Assembly (NCBI GenBank): GCA_963715565.1
Contig: OY970256.1
Span: 4,154,001 to 4,218,000, forward strand
DNA: 64,000 bases
From: JACVRN01 sp963715565
GTDB lineage: Bacteria; Acidobacteriota; Blastocatellia; Pyrinomonadales; Pyrinomonadaceae
Reading direction: 5' to 3'
Shown: positions 1-8,903 of the stretch, piece after piece
How positions within the stretch are numbered: position 1 is the stretch's first letter
How the letters are laid out: the number at the start of each line of letters is the position of its first letter
Notes under the pieces: model-generated
What the model saw: the letters and a program-made list of their open reading frames with translations, nothing else
What the model was told of the DNA's origin: nothing
Databases searched by the model: none
Made by a program: the position numbers and the translations under genes

Positions 1-2
1 AA

Positions 3-2876
3 TCCGTCGCCGCTTCGGGTCTCAAAAATCGTCGCGTGCTTGCGTTGGAGGTGAACGAAGACGGCACGCTCTGGGTCGGCACGGAAGACGGCGCGGGCTT
101 TTTCGCGGGCGCGGAGTTTCGCGTCGTTAAGGAGACGGAAGGAAAGGCCGTCAACGCCGTCCTGACAAGAGAGCGCGGGCGCGCAGTTCTTGCCACGAGC
201 GAAGGCTTGCTCCTTGATTGTCGCATCCAACCGGACGGCCCTCTCGTTGTAAAAACTTTACCGCGCGAGCCTCTTCTCGCCGCAGACGAAACGCGCCGCA
301 TCCCGCTTTTAATCACAAGCCTCGCCGCCTTGCAGGACAACATACTGATGGGAACGCACACGCGCGGCCTGCTCGCCCTCGAAGGCGAAAACGTGAAAGC
401 GATTGAGAGCCACCCGCAAGCCTTTTTTATCCAGACTCTCGAACGAGACACGGACGGCCAGTTGTGGATGGGCACGCGCGCACGCAAAGAAGAGAGCGGG
501 CTTTATCGCGCAACATCTGCCGATTCATCTCAACCCGTTCGCGTCGGAGAAGGATTAGGAACGGTGACGGCGCTCGGCGCAGACCGAGAGATGAGCGGCG
601 GGATGTGGGTCGGAACGGACGGGCGCGGCGTCTACCGCTTGAGCCGCGAGCTTACAGAGCGCACGCACTTTACCTTCGAGAATACTTCCGGCGGCCTGCG
701 CTCCGACACCATCTATTCCATCTTCGTGGACCGCGAGCGCGTCATCTGGTTCGGCACGGACAAGGGCGTGTGCCGCTTTGATCCGCACGCGCTGCGCGTA
801 GAGCACATCGCCGACGTGCTGGAAAGCAACTTTGTGCGCGCTCTCTTCCGCGCACGCGACGGGCGCATCATGTGCGGCACGCATCGCGGCCTCTTTATAC
901 GCGCGTCAGACGGCTCTACGTGGCGGCCCGTCGAGAAGTTTGCGCGCAGCATCGTCTACGCCATCAGCGAAGACCCGTCGGGGCGTCTGCTTGTTGGAAC
1001 ATCCGGCGGGCTCTATGCGAGCGATGTGGCGGCGCGCGATGTCGCGTTGCATACAGGGTTCACGCCGGTCGAAGGCGAAGCGATTGAAGGAGCGACGACG
1101 GATAGCCTGCGCGCGCTTGCGGAGTTTCGCGGCGCGACTTATGCGGCAAGCTACGGGCGCGGGTTGGAGCGCGTGGAGGGCTCGCGCCGCGTGATGGTCT
1201 GGCCTCTGGCCGGAGCTTCCGAGCGGGAGCGCGAAGTCGTGAGCCTCTACGCGGAAGGGGGCGGCTCTCTCTGGTTCGGCACGGCGGGCGGCGATGTCCT
1301 GCGCTTTGACGGGCGCGAAGTCAAGCGAGTCGCCGGATTAGAATCCCTGAAGGGCGCGGCGGCTGTGTGGGACATCAAGGGCAACGCAGACGGGCTCATC
1401 TGGATTGCCAGTGCCAAAGGGCTTTACAGGTTCGCGCGTGAAGAGCTTGTGAATCTCTTGCCGGGGCTTGATGTCAGAAGCGTTCTCCCTCTGAAGGAGC
1501 AGGGCGGCGAGCAAGCGGCTTTGTGTGCGACCGCCGGGGGCGGGATTGTCAAAATCGTCGTCTCTGAAAATTTCGGCACGCTCGTTTCAAGACAGGACGT
1601 AGAGCAGGGCTTGCCTTCGCAGAGCGCTTTCGCGCTACTCTTGCTAAAGGACTTGTCGGGCGATGAAACTTTGCTCGCGGGCACGAGTCGCGGCCTCGCG
1701 CGCTATGAAGCCGGACAGGTCGCGCCTCGTCTTGCGGCGACACGCATCACCAGCTCGCGCGTCCACGAGCCCTCGGAGTTACGCACTTCCTTGCAGCTTG
1801 AATATCCGCAAAGTGGTCTCGTCGTCGATGTCGCAGCGGCGAGCAGCCGCACTTTTCCGGAGCAGTTTCAATACGCCTTTCTGCTTTACGACCACGCGGG
1901 CCGCATCGTGCAACGCAAGCTCTCGCGCGAATCGCAGTTTGCGATTGCAGACCTCAAGCCCGGAAATTATCGCGTCGAAGCGCGCGCCTTTAATGTTGAC
2001 CTAGCACAATCAGAGCCTCTGCTCTTTGAGTTCATAGTGGCGGGCGCGCCCTTCCCCTGGACAACTGCGGCGCTCGCTGTCTTGCTGGCGCTTGCGCTAG
2101 TCGCGCTCTCGTGGGGTTATTTCCAGAACCGGCGGATTGCGCGCACCAGCGGCGCGCTCATGGAAGCCAATCGAAGTCTGGCCGACGCGCGTCTTGAAGT
2201 TGCCAATCAGGCAGAGCGCGAGCGTCGTCGCATCGCGCGTGATCTTCACGATCAAACTCTGGCCGACCTCAGAAATTTAATCCTGCTCACAGACCAACTG
2301 CCCGCGCAGGCGGCGGACAACGGCCACGCGCGCGAGCTGAACCCGTCTGTCTTTCGCGCGGAGATAGAGGCCATCTCGACGGAGATTCGCCGCATCTGCG
2401 AAGACCTGAGCCCTTCGGTGCTGGAAAACGTGGGCCTCAGCGCCGCGCTCGAATGGGCGCTCTCGAATGCCGTCGCGCACGCTCCCGCCGACTGTCGTTT
2501 CGAGTACGAGTTCGAGTGCGCGGAGGATTTGGACGAGCGCGTTAAGCTTCAACCCGGCGAGCGCATGCAGATTTACCGCATCGCGCAGGAAGCCATCAGC
2601 AACGTCTGTCGCCATGCGAAAGCAACGCGCGTCCGTCTGGAAGTGAACACGACCGAGGACGAAGGGTTCGTGCTCCGGCTCGAAGACAATGGCCGCGACT
2701 TCGACGCTCATGATAAGCGCAGGGAAGGACGCGGGCTCTCAAACATACGCGCCCGCGCGAGCCTCATCGAAGCCCTCGTCTCGTGGACAAAGCGCACGGA
2801 AGGCGGCACGCTCTTTACCCTACAGAAACCGCCACGCGCGGCTGAAGAGCAGCAACTTCAATCCAATACTGTTTAG
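3..2876 (+). CDS. Beta-propeller sensor histidine kinase (5' truncated by window edge)
   Basis: Membrane sensor kinase of the one-piece 'two-component regulator propeller' type. The frame is open to the window edge, so the start and any signal peptide lie outside; the first GTG at 36 is not a convincing start. Repeated WxGT motifs (LWVGTEDG, LWMGTR, MWVGTDG, IWFGTDKG, LWFGTAGG) over roughly residues 1-570 form periplasmic propeller blades. A Y_Y_Y-like beta domain follows, then one membrane span near residues 670-695 (TTAALAVLLALAL). The kinase part has a HisKA_3 H-box (RRRIARDLHDQ), an N-box (AQEAISNVCRHA) and G boxes (LEDNG, GRGLSNIRAR). Partners of such kinases are usually NarL-type regulators; none is visible here. 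The TAG stop is the first three bases of a palindromic repeat. Confidence 0.9.
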   Translation, partial: SVAASGLKNRRVLALEVNEDGTLWVGTEDGAGFFAGAEFRVVKETEGKAVNAVLTRERGRAVLATSEGLLLDCRIQPDGPLVVKTLPREPLLAADETRRIPLLITSLAALQDNILMGTHTRGLLALEGENVKAIESHPQAFFIQTLERDTDGQLWMGTRARKEESGLYRATSADSSQPVRVGEGLGTVTALGADREMSGGMWVGTDGRGVYRLSRELTERTHFTFENTSGGLRSDTIYSIFVDRERVIWFGTDKGVCRFDPHALRVEHIADVLESNFVRALFRARDGRIMCGTHRGLFIRASDGSTWRPVEKFARSIVYAISEDPSGRLLVGTSGGLYASDVAARDVALHTGFTPVEGEAIEGATTDSLRALAEFRGATYAASYGRGLERVEGSRRVMVWPLAGASEREREVVSLYAEGGGSLWFGTAGGDVLRFDGREVKRVAGLESLKGAAAVWDIKGNADGLIWIASAKGLYRFAREELVNLLPGLDVRSVLPLKEQGGEQAALCATAGGGIVKIVVSENFGTLVSRQDVEQGLPSQSAFALLLLKDLSGDETLLAGTSRGLARYEAGQVAPRLAATRITSSRVHEPSELRTSLQLEYPQSGLVVDVAAASSRTFPEQFQYAFLLYDHAGRIVQRKLSRESQFAIADLKPGNYRVEARAFNVDLAQSEPLLFEFIVAGAPFPWTTAALAVLLALALVALSWGYFQNRRIARTSGALMEANRSLADARLEVANQAERERRRIARDLHDQTLADLRNLILLTDQLPAQAADNGHARELNPSVFRAEIEAISTEIRRICEDLSPSVLENVGLSAALEWALSNAVAHAPADCRFEYEFECAEDLDERVKLQPGERMQIYRIAQEAISNVCRHAKATRVRLEVNTTEDEGFVLRLEDNGRDFDAHDKRREGRGLSNIRARASLIEALVSWTKRTEGGTLFTLQKPPRAAEEQQLQSNTV

Positions 2877-3033
2877 CTCCGTAGGAGCGAGGATGTTTAT
2901 AGCCAACACGGGATAAACAGATAACAAGCTCCGTAGGAGCGACATGTTCCGCATCCGTGACATGCCGCTCCTACGGAGCTTGATTGTTGGTTAATGTGAT
3001 GAAGCTATAAACATCCTCGCTCCTACGGAGCTA
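2874..3033. repeat. CTCCGTAGGAG nested palindrome, copy 1
   Basis: About 160 bp of nested inverted repeat. The outer arms pair TAGCTCCGTAGGAGCGAGG with its complement near 3015-3033, followed inwards by ATGTTTATAG/CTATAAACAT. The inner arms pair AGCTCCGTAGGAGCGACATG (2938-2946 region) with CATGCCGCTCCTACGGAGCT. The same module recurs at 25.5, 32.0 and 46.0 kb. The element begins inside the stop codon of the kinase gene. It has no coding capacity. Confidence 0.85.
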
Positions 3034-3056
3034 AATGCTTATCCGGCATCGAATTT

Positions 3057-3293
3057 TCATTCCTGACGATCATGCTCGGGCGGCTTGATGGACATGTAGG
3101 AAGCGGTGGCATCGCGTCTGCTCTGTATCTTTAATCTGATAAAGACCACCACGAGCGCGAGGCCTGCGGCTCCGAGAATGCCGCCCAGAAAAAGATTGCC
3201 TAGCTGGTCGAAGCTGCCTTTGAGTTCGGCATCGCCTTGCGCGAATAAAAATAACCAGATGGTCAGAGAGAGCGCGAAACTTGTTGGGAGCAT
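3057..3293 (-). CDS. Small two-span membrane protein, unknown function
   Basis: A 78-residue protein with two predicted membrane segments: residues about 4-18 (FALSLTIWLFLFA) and about 35-58 (LGGILGAAGLALVVVFI). A short charged tail follows. I chose the ATG at 3293 because GAGG lies upstream; an in-frame GTG nine codons earlier is possible but reads into less protein-like sequence. It stands alone between the repeat at 2.9 kb and divergent ftcD. I do not recognise a family. Its size and composition fit a small inner-membrane accessory protein, and it could be a translated but minor ORF. Confidence 0.5.
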   Translation of the reverse strand: MLPTSFALSLTIWLFLFAQGDAELKGSFDQLGNLFLGGILGAAGLALVVVFIRLKIQSRRDATASYMSIKPPEHDRQE

Positions 3294-3469
3294 GATGAAA
3301 ACCTCGCTATTGAAAATCACGTGTCGAGGGGAGCTTGTGTGTTGGTTAGACCCCGCGCGACGGAAAATTGTTCCGCGCTTTCAGAAGTTTTCGCTTGTGT
3401 TGAGAGAGTGAAACTTGTAAATCTCTACCGGCGGAATTTTTGTAGCATCTACTGGGGGCTTTGCTTCGC

Positions 3470-5005
3470 GTGGAAAAAATAGTCGAATGCGTGCCCAACT
3501 TTAGCGAGGGGCGCGATGCCGAAAAGATAGAGCGGCTGGCGCGCGCCATCGAATCGGTCGAAGGCGCGGTCGTGCTGGACACGCACATGGACGCCGACCA
3601 TAACCGCTCTGTCATCACTTTCGTTGCCGAAGCAAGTGTGGTGGTAGAGGCTGCGCTGCGCGCCGTGCGGCTGGCATCGGAGCTGATTGACCTGCGCCAT
3701 CACACGGGCCAGCACCCGCGTCTTGGCGCAACAGACGTTCTGCCGTTTGTGCCTGTGAGCAACGTCACGATGGAAGATTGCGTGCGGCTCGCGCACGAGG
3801 CCGGAGAGAGAATTGCCGAGGAGCTTCACATCCCCGTCTATTTTTACGAGCGCGCGGCGCTCAGGCCCGACCGCGTGAATCTGGAAGACGTGAGGCGCGG
3901 CGGTTTCGAGCTGCTGCGCGAAGAGATTGACAAACTCGCGACGCGCGCGCCCGACCTCGGCACGCGACGCACGCACGAAACGGCGGGCGCAACCATCGTC
4001 GGCGCGCGTCCCTTTCTCATCGCCTATAACATCAACTTGCAGACCAATGATCTCTCAATCGCGCGACGGATTGCGCGCGCGGTGCGCGGGCGCGACGGCG
4101 GGCTTCGTTATCTGAAGGCGCTCGGCTTTGAGCTGAAGACGCGCGGGATTGTGCAGGTCTCCATGAATCTTGTGGACTACGAAAAGACGTCGCTTCATCA
4201 TGCGTTCGAGGCCGTCCGGCGCGAGGCCAAAGCCTTCGGCGTGTCAATTGCCGGGAGCGAGATTGTCGGTCTCATCCCGCAGGCGGCGCTTGACCGCGCG
4301 GCTACCTACTATCTTCAGATTGAAAATTTCGCGCACGGTGTAGTGCTTGAAAATCGCATCGAGGCGGCGCGCAGAGCCAAGGGCGAAGCCGAGACGGTCA
4401 GGGATTTCGTGGCCGAAGTGGCAAGCAGCGAGCCGAGCCCCGGCGGTGGCGCTGCCGCCGCTCACACAGCCGCGCTCGGCGCAGCTCTCGGCGAGATGAT
4501 TGCTCATCTGACCGCTGGACGCGAAAAATACAGCGACGTCGAAACGGAAGTGCGTGACGCGCTTGCGGAGCTGAAGCCTTTACGTGCGCGGCTTGAAGTC
4601 GCGGCGCATGATGATGCGACGAGCTTCGGGCGCGTAGTGGAAGCGCGCCGCCTGCCGCAGACAAATGTTAACGAAAAGCTGGAGAGGCTGAGCGAGATAG
4701 AAGCGGCCTTAAAGGGCGCGGCGACAGTGCCGCTGGAAGTCGCGGGCGTGAGCGTGCAGGTGCTTGAGCTTTTGGAGACACTGGCCGAGATAGGTAATCC
4801 GAACGCGCTCTCGGACGCGGCCACGGGCGCACAGCTTGCGCTCGCCGCGGTTGCCTCTGCGCGCTACAACGTGCTCGTCAACACCGCTGAGATAGAGGAT
4901 GAAGAGTTTGCTATGGAGCATCGCTCGCGCGCCGACGACCTTCTGGAAAGAGCGCGCGAGATAGCCGCGCGTGTCGAAGCGATGCTGCTGGATTCCATCA
5001 AATAA
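3470..5005 (+). CDS. ftcD: Glutamate formimidoyltransferase / formimino-THF cyclodeaminase fusion
   Basis: Bifunctional enzyme of histidine degradation: it moves the formimino group from formiminoglutamate to tetrahydrofolate and then deaminates it to methenyl-THF, in the cytosol. Residues about 1-325 are the formiminotransferase part (VECVPNFSEGRD at the N terminus, DADHNRSVITF, HHTGQHPRLGATDVLPF). Residues about 330-511 are the cyclodeaminase part (SSEPSPGGGAAAAH, EMIAHLTAGREKY). Its length is close to the fused animal enzyme; many bacteria keep only one half or two separate genes. I favour the GTG at 3470, 11 nt after a GGGGG stretch; a TTG at 3461 is too close to it. No other hut genes are in view. 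Confidence 0.92.
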   Translation: MEKIVECVPNFSEGRDAEKIERLARAIESVEGAVVLDTHMDADHNRSVITFVAEASVVVEAALRAVRLASELIDLRHHTGQHPRLGATDVLPFVPVSNVTMEDCVRLAHEAGERIAEELHIPVYFYERAALRPDRVNLEDVRRGGFELLREEIDKLATRAPDLGTRRTHETAGATIVGARPFLIAYNINLQTNDLSIARRIARAVRGRDGGLRYLKALGFELKTRGIVQVSMNLVDYEKTSLHHAFEAVRREAKAFGVSIAGSEIVGLIPQAALDRAATYYLQIENFAHGVVLENRIEAARRAKGEAETVRDFVAEVASSEPSPGGGAAAAHTAALGAALGEMIAHLTAGREKYSDVETEVRDALAELKPLRARLEVAAHDDATSFGRVVEARRLPQTNVNEKLERLSEIEAALKGAATVPLEVAGVSVQVLELLETLAEIGNPNALSDAATGAQLALAAVASARYNVLVNTAEIEDEEFAMEHRSRADDLLERAREIAARVEAMLLDSIK

Positions 5006-5074
5006 ATTTTCGCGGAACAAACACGCCGCGCGTGTTGTCTAAATCATCGCTGGTCTCTTACCACGGTGATTATC

Positions 5075-5575
5075 ATGCGCGTCGATCATCAAAGACTCAT
5101 TCACTTTGCGTGGGTGCTGACGAGCGTTGCCATCTTTCTCTTAGGCGTCGATCCCTGTTTGCTGCAAGTTGGGGGCTGTTCAGGGACGAGCGTGTTTATG
5201 TTGATCGCAATGACGATCCTCACGCTGCCCAGCGGACTCTTTTATCTTGCGGTCATTGGTCTCCTTTTTAATCACTCTGACTTTGCCGACCCGGTTGTCT
5301 ATTTTCTGCTCTGGCTGGTCGCGTTCATCATCGGCTACGTGCAATGGTTTGTGGTCGTGCCCGGTCTGTGTACTCTTGGTGGGACGATGACGACGCTCGG
5401 GTTGGCTAAGGGCGGAACGTTTGAGGGGAAGAAAAAGAAGCGCCGGGCGCGCACGAGACGGCGGCGAAAGAAGATTTTGAAAGCGCCGCCGGAGGGCGTG
5501 GGCCTAGCGCAGTGGGACGAGCGTGGACGAACGCCGCTGGAAAGAGCTATGGACGAGCGCCCACGCCCGTCTTAA
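5075..5575 (+). CDS. Hypothetical membrane protein with a very basic C-terminal tail
   Basis: A 166-residue protein with about four hydrophobic segments (FAWVLTSVAIFLLGV; FMLIAMTILTL; LFYLAVIGLLF; VVYFLLWLVAFIIGYVQWFVV). It ends in a cytoplasmic tail with a dense Lys/Arg block (KKKKRRARTRRRRKK). The ATG at 5075 is chosen over the GTG at 5066; neither has a strong ribosome site. It follows ftcD by about 70 nt. Its TAA stop directly abuts the stop of the convergent hydrolase gene with no spacer. No family recognised. The basic tail could contact nucleic acid or lipid headgroups, but that is only a guess. Confidence 0.6.
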   Translation: MRVDHQRLIHFAWVLTSVAIFLLGVDPCLLQVGGCSGTSVFMLIAMTILTLPSGLFYLAVIGLLFNHSDFADPVVYFLLWLVAFIIGYVQWFVVVPGLCTLGGTMTTLGLAKGGTFEGKKKKRRARTRRRRKKILKAPPEGVGLAQWDERGRTPLERAMDERPRPS

Positions 5576-6583
5576 TCACAGGTGCTTGCGGAAAAACGCA
5601 GCGATCTTCCAGCCGTCCAGATAAACCCACGGGCGCTCGCCGCTCGTGTAGTGCCCGCACGGGAGCCAAGCGACATCCACGGGGATGCCGTGCCGCTTTG
5701 TCTCCGCGATGACGTCGCGCGAAAGGTCCACGGGAAAAGTTAAGTCGTAACGCGCGGCGATAAAGCGCACGGGGCGCGGCTTCATTTTTAAGAGACGCGT
5801 GACAAACGGCAGCGGGCTGATGGGCAGCCAGTAGCGGCGCAGCTCATCCAACGTGACGACGTCTGAAAATCCGCGTCGCACATGTTGAGTCGAGATGCCG
5901 CGCCACACCACGTCTGCAAAATAGCCTGAGACGTGATTGAAGACGCCGACGCGGATTCTCTCTTCATGAGCGAAGGCGAGAAAGGCCGTGCACGAGCCGA
6001 TGCTTGTGCCGATGATGCCCACGCGTTCAAAGCCCTGTTCTTCAATCAGCCATCGAGCGGCGGCGCGCGCATCCAGCACAGCTTGCCTGACGGATTGAAT
6101 CGTGCGCCCGATGTTAGAGCTGACGAGGTGATCCGCGCGCTCAAGCTCTGCGGGGCGTCGCTCCTCGTGATACGGCATCACCAGCCGCAGCGCGCTGATG
6201 CCCAGACGATTCAGCACGCGGCACAGCTCTACGTGGCTCTCCGGTTGCGCGTTCCACTGCGGCAGCACCAGCACGGCGCGTCGAGATTTAGCTTTATCTT
6301 GGGATGCGGGAAAGAAGCGCGCGCGCGCCGTGTTGTTTTCCACTGAGGGCGTCTCGACGGCGCTCGTCCACGTCAGCAGGTCATCGTGAAAATGAAAATC
6401 ACGTATGACGGGTAGATGGTAAAAATCTTCGCTCTGCGCCAGCACTTCATCCGAATGACGCTCGAAGATGAGGCGCGGGTCATCGCCGTTAACGTGTTCG
6501 CGTATAAACTCCGTGCCCCACTCAAAGGGGCGCACAATCCTGTTCCGGTCGCGCTGCGAGTGCTTGCGCTCGCGCGCGTGCAT
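5576..6583 (-). CDS. Alpha/beta hydrolase (ABHD18-like)
   Basis: A 335-residue alpha/beta-hydrolase-fold protein without signal peptide. The nucleophile elbow is GTSIGS near residue 200, the acid is probably Asp in AARYDLTFP, and the base is His in PCGHYTSGE near the C terminus, giving a complete catalytic triad. The long N-terminal region with WGTEF and the cap around HVSGYFADVVW resemble the ABHD18/DUF2048-like group more than classical lipases. The substrate is unknown. I took the ATG at 6583, 8 nt after the stop of the upstream secreted-protein gene, which suggests a two-gene operon. A TTG a few codons earlier would overlap that gene. Confidence 0.8.
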   Translation of the reverse strand: MHARERKHSQRDRNRIVRPFEWGTEFIREHVNGDDPRLIFERHSDEVLAQSEDFYHLPVIRDFHFHDDLLTWTSAVETPSVENNTARARFFPASQDKAKSRRAVLVLPQWNAQPESHVELCRVLNRLGISALRLVMPYHEERRPAELERADHLVSSNIGRTIQSVRQAVLDARAAARWLIEEQGFERVGIIGTSIGSCTAFLAFAHEERIRVGVFNHVSGYFADVVWRGISTQHVRRGFSDVVTLDELRRYWLPISPLPFVTRLLKMKPRPVRFIAARYDLTFPVDLSRDVIAETKRHGIPVDVAWLPCGHYTSGERPWVYLDGWKIAAFFRKHL

Positions 6584-6591
6584 CCATCGTG

Positions 6592-7143
6592 CTAACAAAC
6601 TACGTCCCGGCCTCCCTTGATAACCTCGTACAGAACTGTAAACGGCGGCGAGCTAAACAGAGTGCTCGTCAGGCTCAAGCGTTCGAGACGCTGACGAAAA
6701 TCTTCGACGCTGATTCTCTGACCTTCAAACAGGACCGCGTCGTCTTCGACCGCGTAGCTCTTGACGCTGCACATGTCAACGGCGCGGTATATCTTGTCCG
6801 ACTTTTTAAGAAAGATGACGTGCGGTTTGTTATCGTTGAGCACAATCCCGTAAGGACACATGCCGGACCAGCTTTTGACTACGATCTCGGCGGCGCTCGT
6901 TTCGCCTTTGAGCGTCTGGATAACTTTGACCTTGATGTTTTCCGGGCCGCCGACGCCGTACGTCAACTCGTCAGGCGAGAAATTTTCTCTCTGCGCGATG
7001 ATGATGAGGTCAGCGGCGCGCGCCGTTGCCTCGAAATTTATCGAAGCCTCTTTCGTGCAGGGCTCGCACGCAAGGGCATCGGGTGCAGCGAGCGTCAACA
7101 AAATCAAGACGAGCGCGCACATCAAACAGAGCTTGATTTTCAT
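6592..7143 (-). CDS. Secreted hypothetical protein with NTR/TIMP-like look
   Basis: A 183-residue protein with a clear signal peptide (residues 1-25, CALVLILLTLAAPDALA) and a mature N terminus beginning CEPC. The mature N-terminal Cys, a following AADLIIIAQ strand and the pattern CPYGIVL then VIFLKKSD recall bacterial netrin/TIMP-like OB-fold domains, in which an N-terminal Cys motif leads into 'ADxVFxG'. The resemblance is weak and given only as a hint. Four or five cysteines could form disulfides in the periplasm. It is the first gene of the pair with the hydrolase downstream. Confidence 0.65.
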   Translation of the reverse strand: MKIKLCLMCALVLILLTLAAPDALACEPCTKEASINFEATARAADLIIIAQRENFSPDELTYGVGGPENIKVKVIQTLKGETSAAEIVVKSWSGMCPYGIVLNDNKPHVIFLKKSDKIYRAVDMCSVKSYAVEDDAVLFEGQRISVEDFRQRLERLSLTSTLFSSPPFTVLYEVIKGGRDVVC

Positions 7144-7167
7144 CTTCCGTCAAATCCTTTTCAAACT

Positions 7168-8745
7168 TTAGGACCGGCGCTCGAAGTACCGGCTAATCAT
7201 GGACGGCAGCAGGAGCAATGTTTGCAAAGGATTGCCGGTCGCGAAGCGGCGCGCGAAACCGCGAAAGAGTGAGCCTGCGCGAGGCGTGTAATTAAACCAC
7301 CAGAGGTCGCGCAGGATTCCCACGCGATTGACGTGAACGTGCTGCGGCTGGACCAGCTCCAACAGCCCCGCGCGCCCGTGCGTGCGGCCCAGACCGCTTT
7401 CCTTGACGCCGCCCCAAGGCGTTTGCGCGATGCCGTGCGTGTACAGGACTTCGTTGACCATCACCGTGCCAGCTTCAATGCGCTCTGCCAGCCGTCGGCC
7501 CCGTCGAAAATTTTTGCTCCACACGCTGGCCGTCAATCCGAAGACGGAATCATTCGCCAGCCGCACGGCCTCGTCCTCATCCTCAAACGTCATCAAGGGC
7601 AGGACGGGTCCGAAAGTCTCTTCGCGCATCACCTTCATCGAGTGGTCAACGTCTGTGAGCACGGTCGGCTCATAAAACGAGCCGTCGAACTGCGCGGCGC
7701 GCTGCCCGCCCGTCAGGACGCGCGCGCCTCGCTCCACGGCATCCTGCACGTGCGCCTCGACCGTCTCCAACTGTCTCTCGCTAGACATGGAGCCGAGGTC
7801 CGCGCCTTCCCGTGTGCCTACGTCCTGTTTGAGCGCACGCGCTAATTCGACCACGCGCTCTGTGAAGCGCTCCGCGACTTTGGTATGAACGTAACAGCGT
7901 TCGACGGAGGCGCAAGCCTGACCGGAATTGGCAAACGCACCCCAGACAGCCGCGCGCGCAGCCGTCTCCACGTCCGCATCTTCGAGCACAATCATAGGGT
8001 CTTTGCCGCCAAGCTCTAACACGACGGGTACTAGACGACGCGCTGCCGTCTCGGCCACGCGCTTGCCCGTAGCGACGCTGCCCGTGAACATAATCTTGTC
8101 CACGCCGCTTTCGGCGAGCGCCGCGCCAGTCGTGCCGTCGCCCGCCACGACCGTCAATAATCCTTCGGGCAGCCCGGCACGTTTGAAGACTTCGCCGATG
8201 CGGATTCCCGTGAGAAGGGTCAGCTCGCTGGGCTTGAGCACCACTGCGTTTCCGGCCATGAGCGCCATCACGACTTCGCCGAGCGGAATGGCCCAGGGAA
8301 AATTCCAGGGCGAGATGATGCCTATGACGCCGAGCGGTTTGTAACGCACCTTTGAGGAGCGGCCCATCAATTCATACTGGCCGATGCCGATCTTTTCATC
8401 GCGTAGAAGCTTTTTAGAACGACGTGCGAAAAACTGCATCAGGTCGAGCGTCGGGACAATCTCCATCGAGATGGCTTCCGCCACGGGCTTGCCCGTTTCT
8501 TTGGAGATGACGAGCGCTATCTCTTCCAGTTCTTTGAGCACGAGGGCGCGCGCTCGCATCACTATGCGACGGCGCTCCTCAAAAGAAGTCTTGCCCCATG
8601 AGCTTTGCGCGCGTCGTGCACGCGCGACCGCTTCAATGACTTCCTCGGCGCTTGCAACGCGCGTGCGCCCTAGTTCTTCGCCGGTCGCCGGGTCACGCGA
8701 AACGATCTCGCGTCGTGCAACTTGTTCCAGAGTTTGTGCGCTCAT
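7168..8745 (-). CDS. NAD(P)-dependent aldehyde dehydrogenase
   Basis: A 525-residue member of the aldehyde dehydrogenase superfamily, closest in look to the succinate-semialdehyde/coniferyl-aldehyde group. Visible landmarks are the oxyanion/cofactor region SPWNFPWAIPLGE, the cofactor loop FTGSVATGK, the general base Glu in LELGGKDP, and the nucleophile Cys in SGQACAS. EETFGPVLP and the late PWGGVKESGLGR motif follow. About 50 residues beyond the usual end (TPRAGSLFRGFARRF, LQTLLLLPSMI) are basic and amphipathic and may attach it to the membrane. The ATG at 8745 gives the expected N terminus. Substrate cannot be told from context. Confidence 0.9.
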   Translation of the reverse strand: MSAQTLEQVARREIVSRDPATGEELGRTRVASAEEVIEAVARARRAQSSWGKTSFEERRRIVMRARALVLKELEEIALVISKETGKPVAEAISMEIVPTLDLMQFFARRSKKLLRDEKIGIGQYELMGRSSKVRYKPLGVIGIISPWNFPWAIPLGEVVMALMAGNAVVLKPSELTLLTGIRIGEVFKRAGLPEGLLTVVAGDGTTGAALAESGVDKIMFTGSVATGKRVAETAARRLVPVVLELGGKDPMIVLEDADVETAARAAVWGAFANSGQACASVERCYVHTKVAERFTERVVELARALKQDVGTREGADLGSMSSERQLETVEAHVQDAVERGARVLTGGQRAAQFDGSFYEPTVLTDVDHSMKVMREETFGPVLPLMTFEDEDEAVRLANDSVFGLTASVWSKNFRRGRRLAERIEAGTVMVNEVLYTHGIAQTPWGGVKESGLGRTHGRAGLLELVQPQHVHVNRVGILRDLWWFNYTPRAGSLFRGFARRFATGNPLQTLLLLPSMISRYFERRS

Positions 8746-8903
8746 AAGCTTCCTCTACTACCGAAGTGGACGAATTATCCCTCAAACAGAGGCCGTAGGT
8801 GAAGCCTGAAAGGGCTTGCGGGGCGCGTGTCGATTTCCTTCGAGCCTCAATCCTCGGTTAAAATAGCTTCCTGTCAGAGATTGATTGATGAGGAGAAGTT
8901 ATA

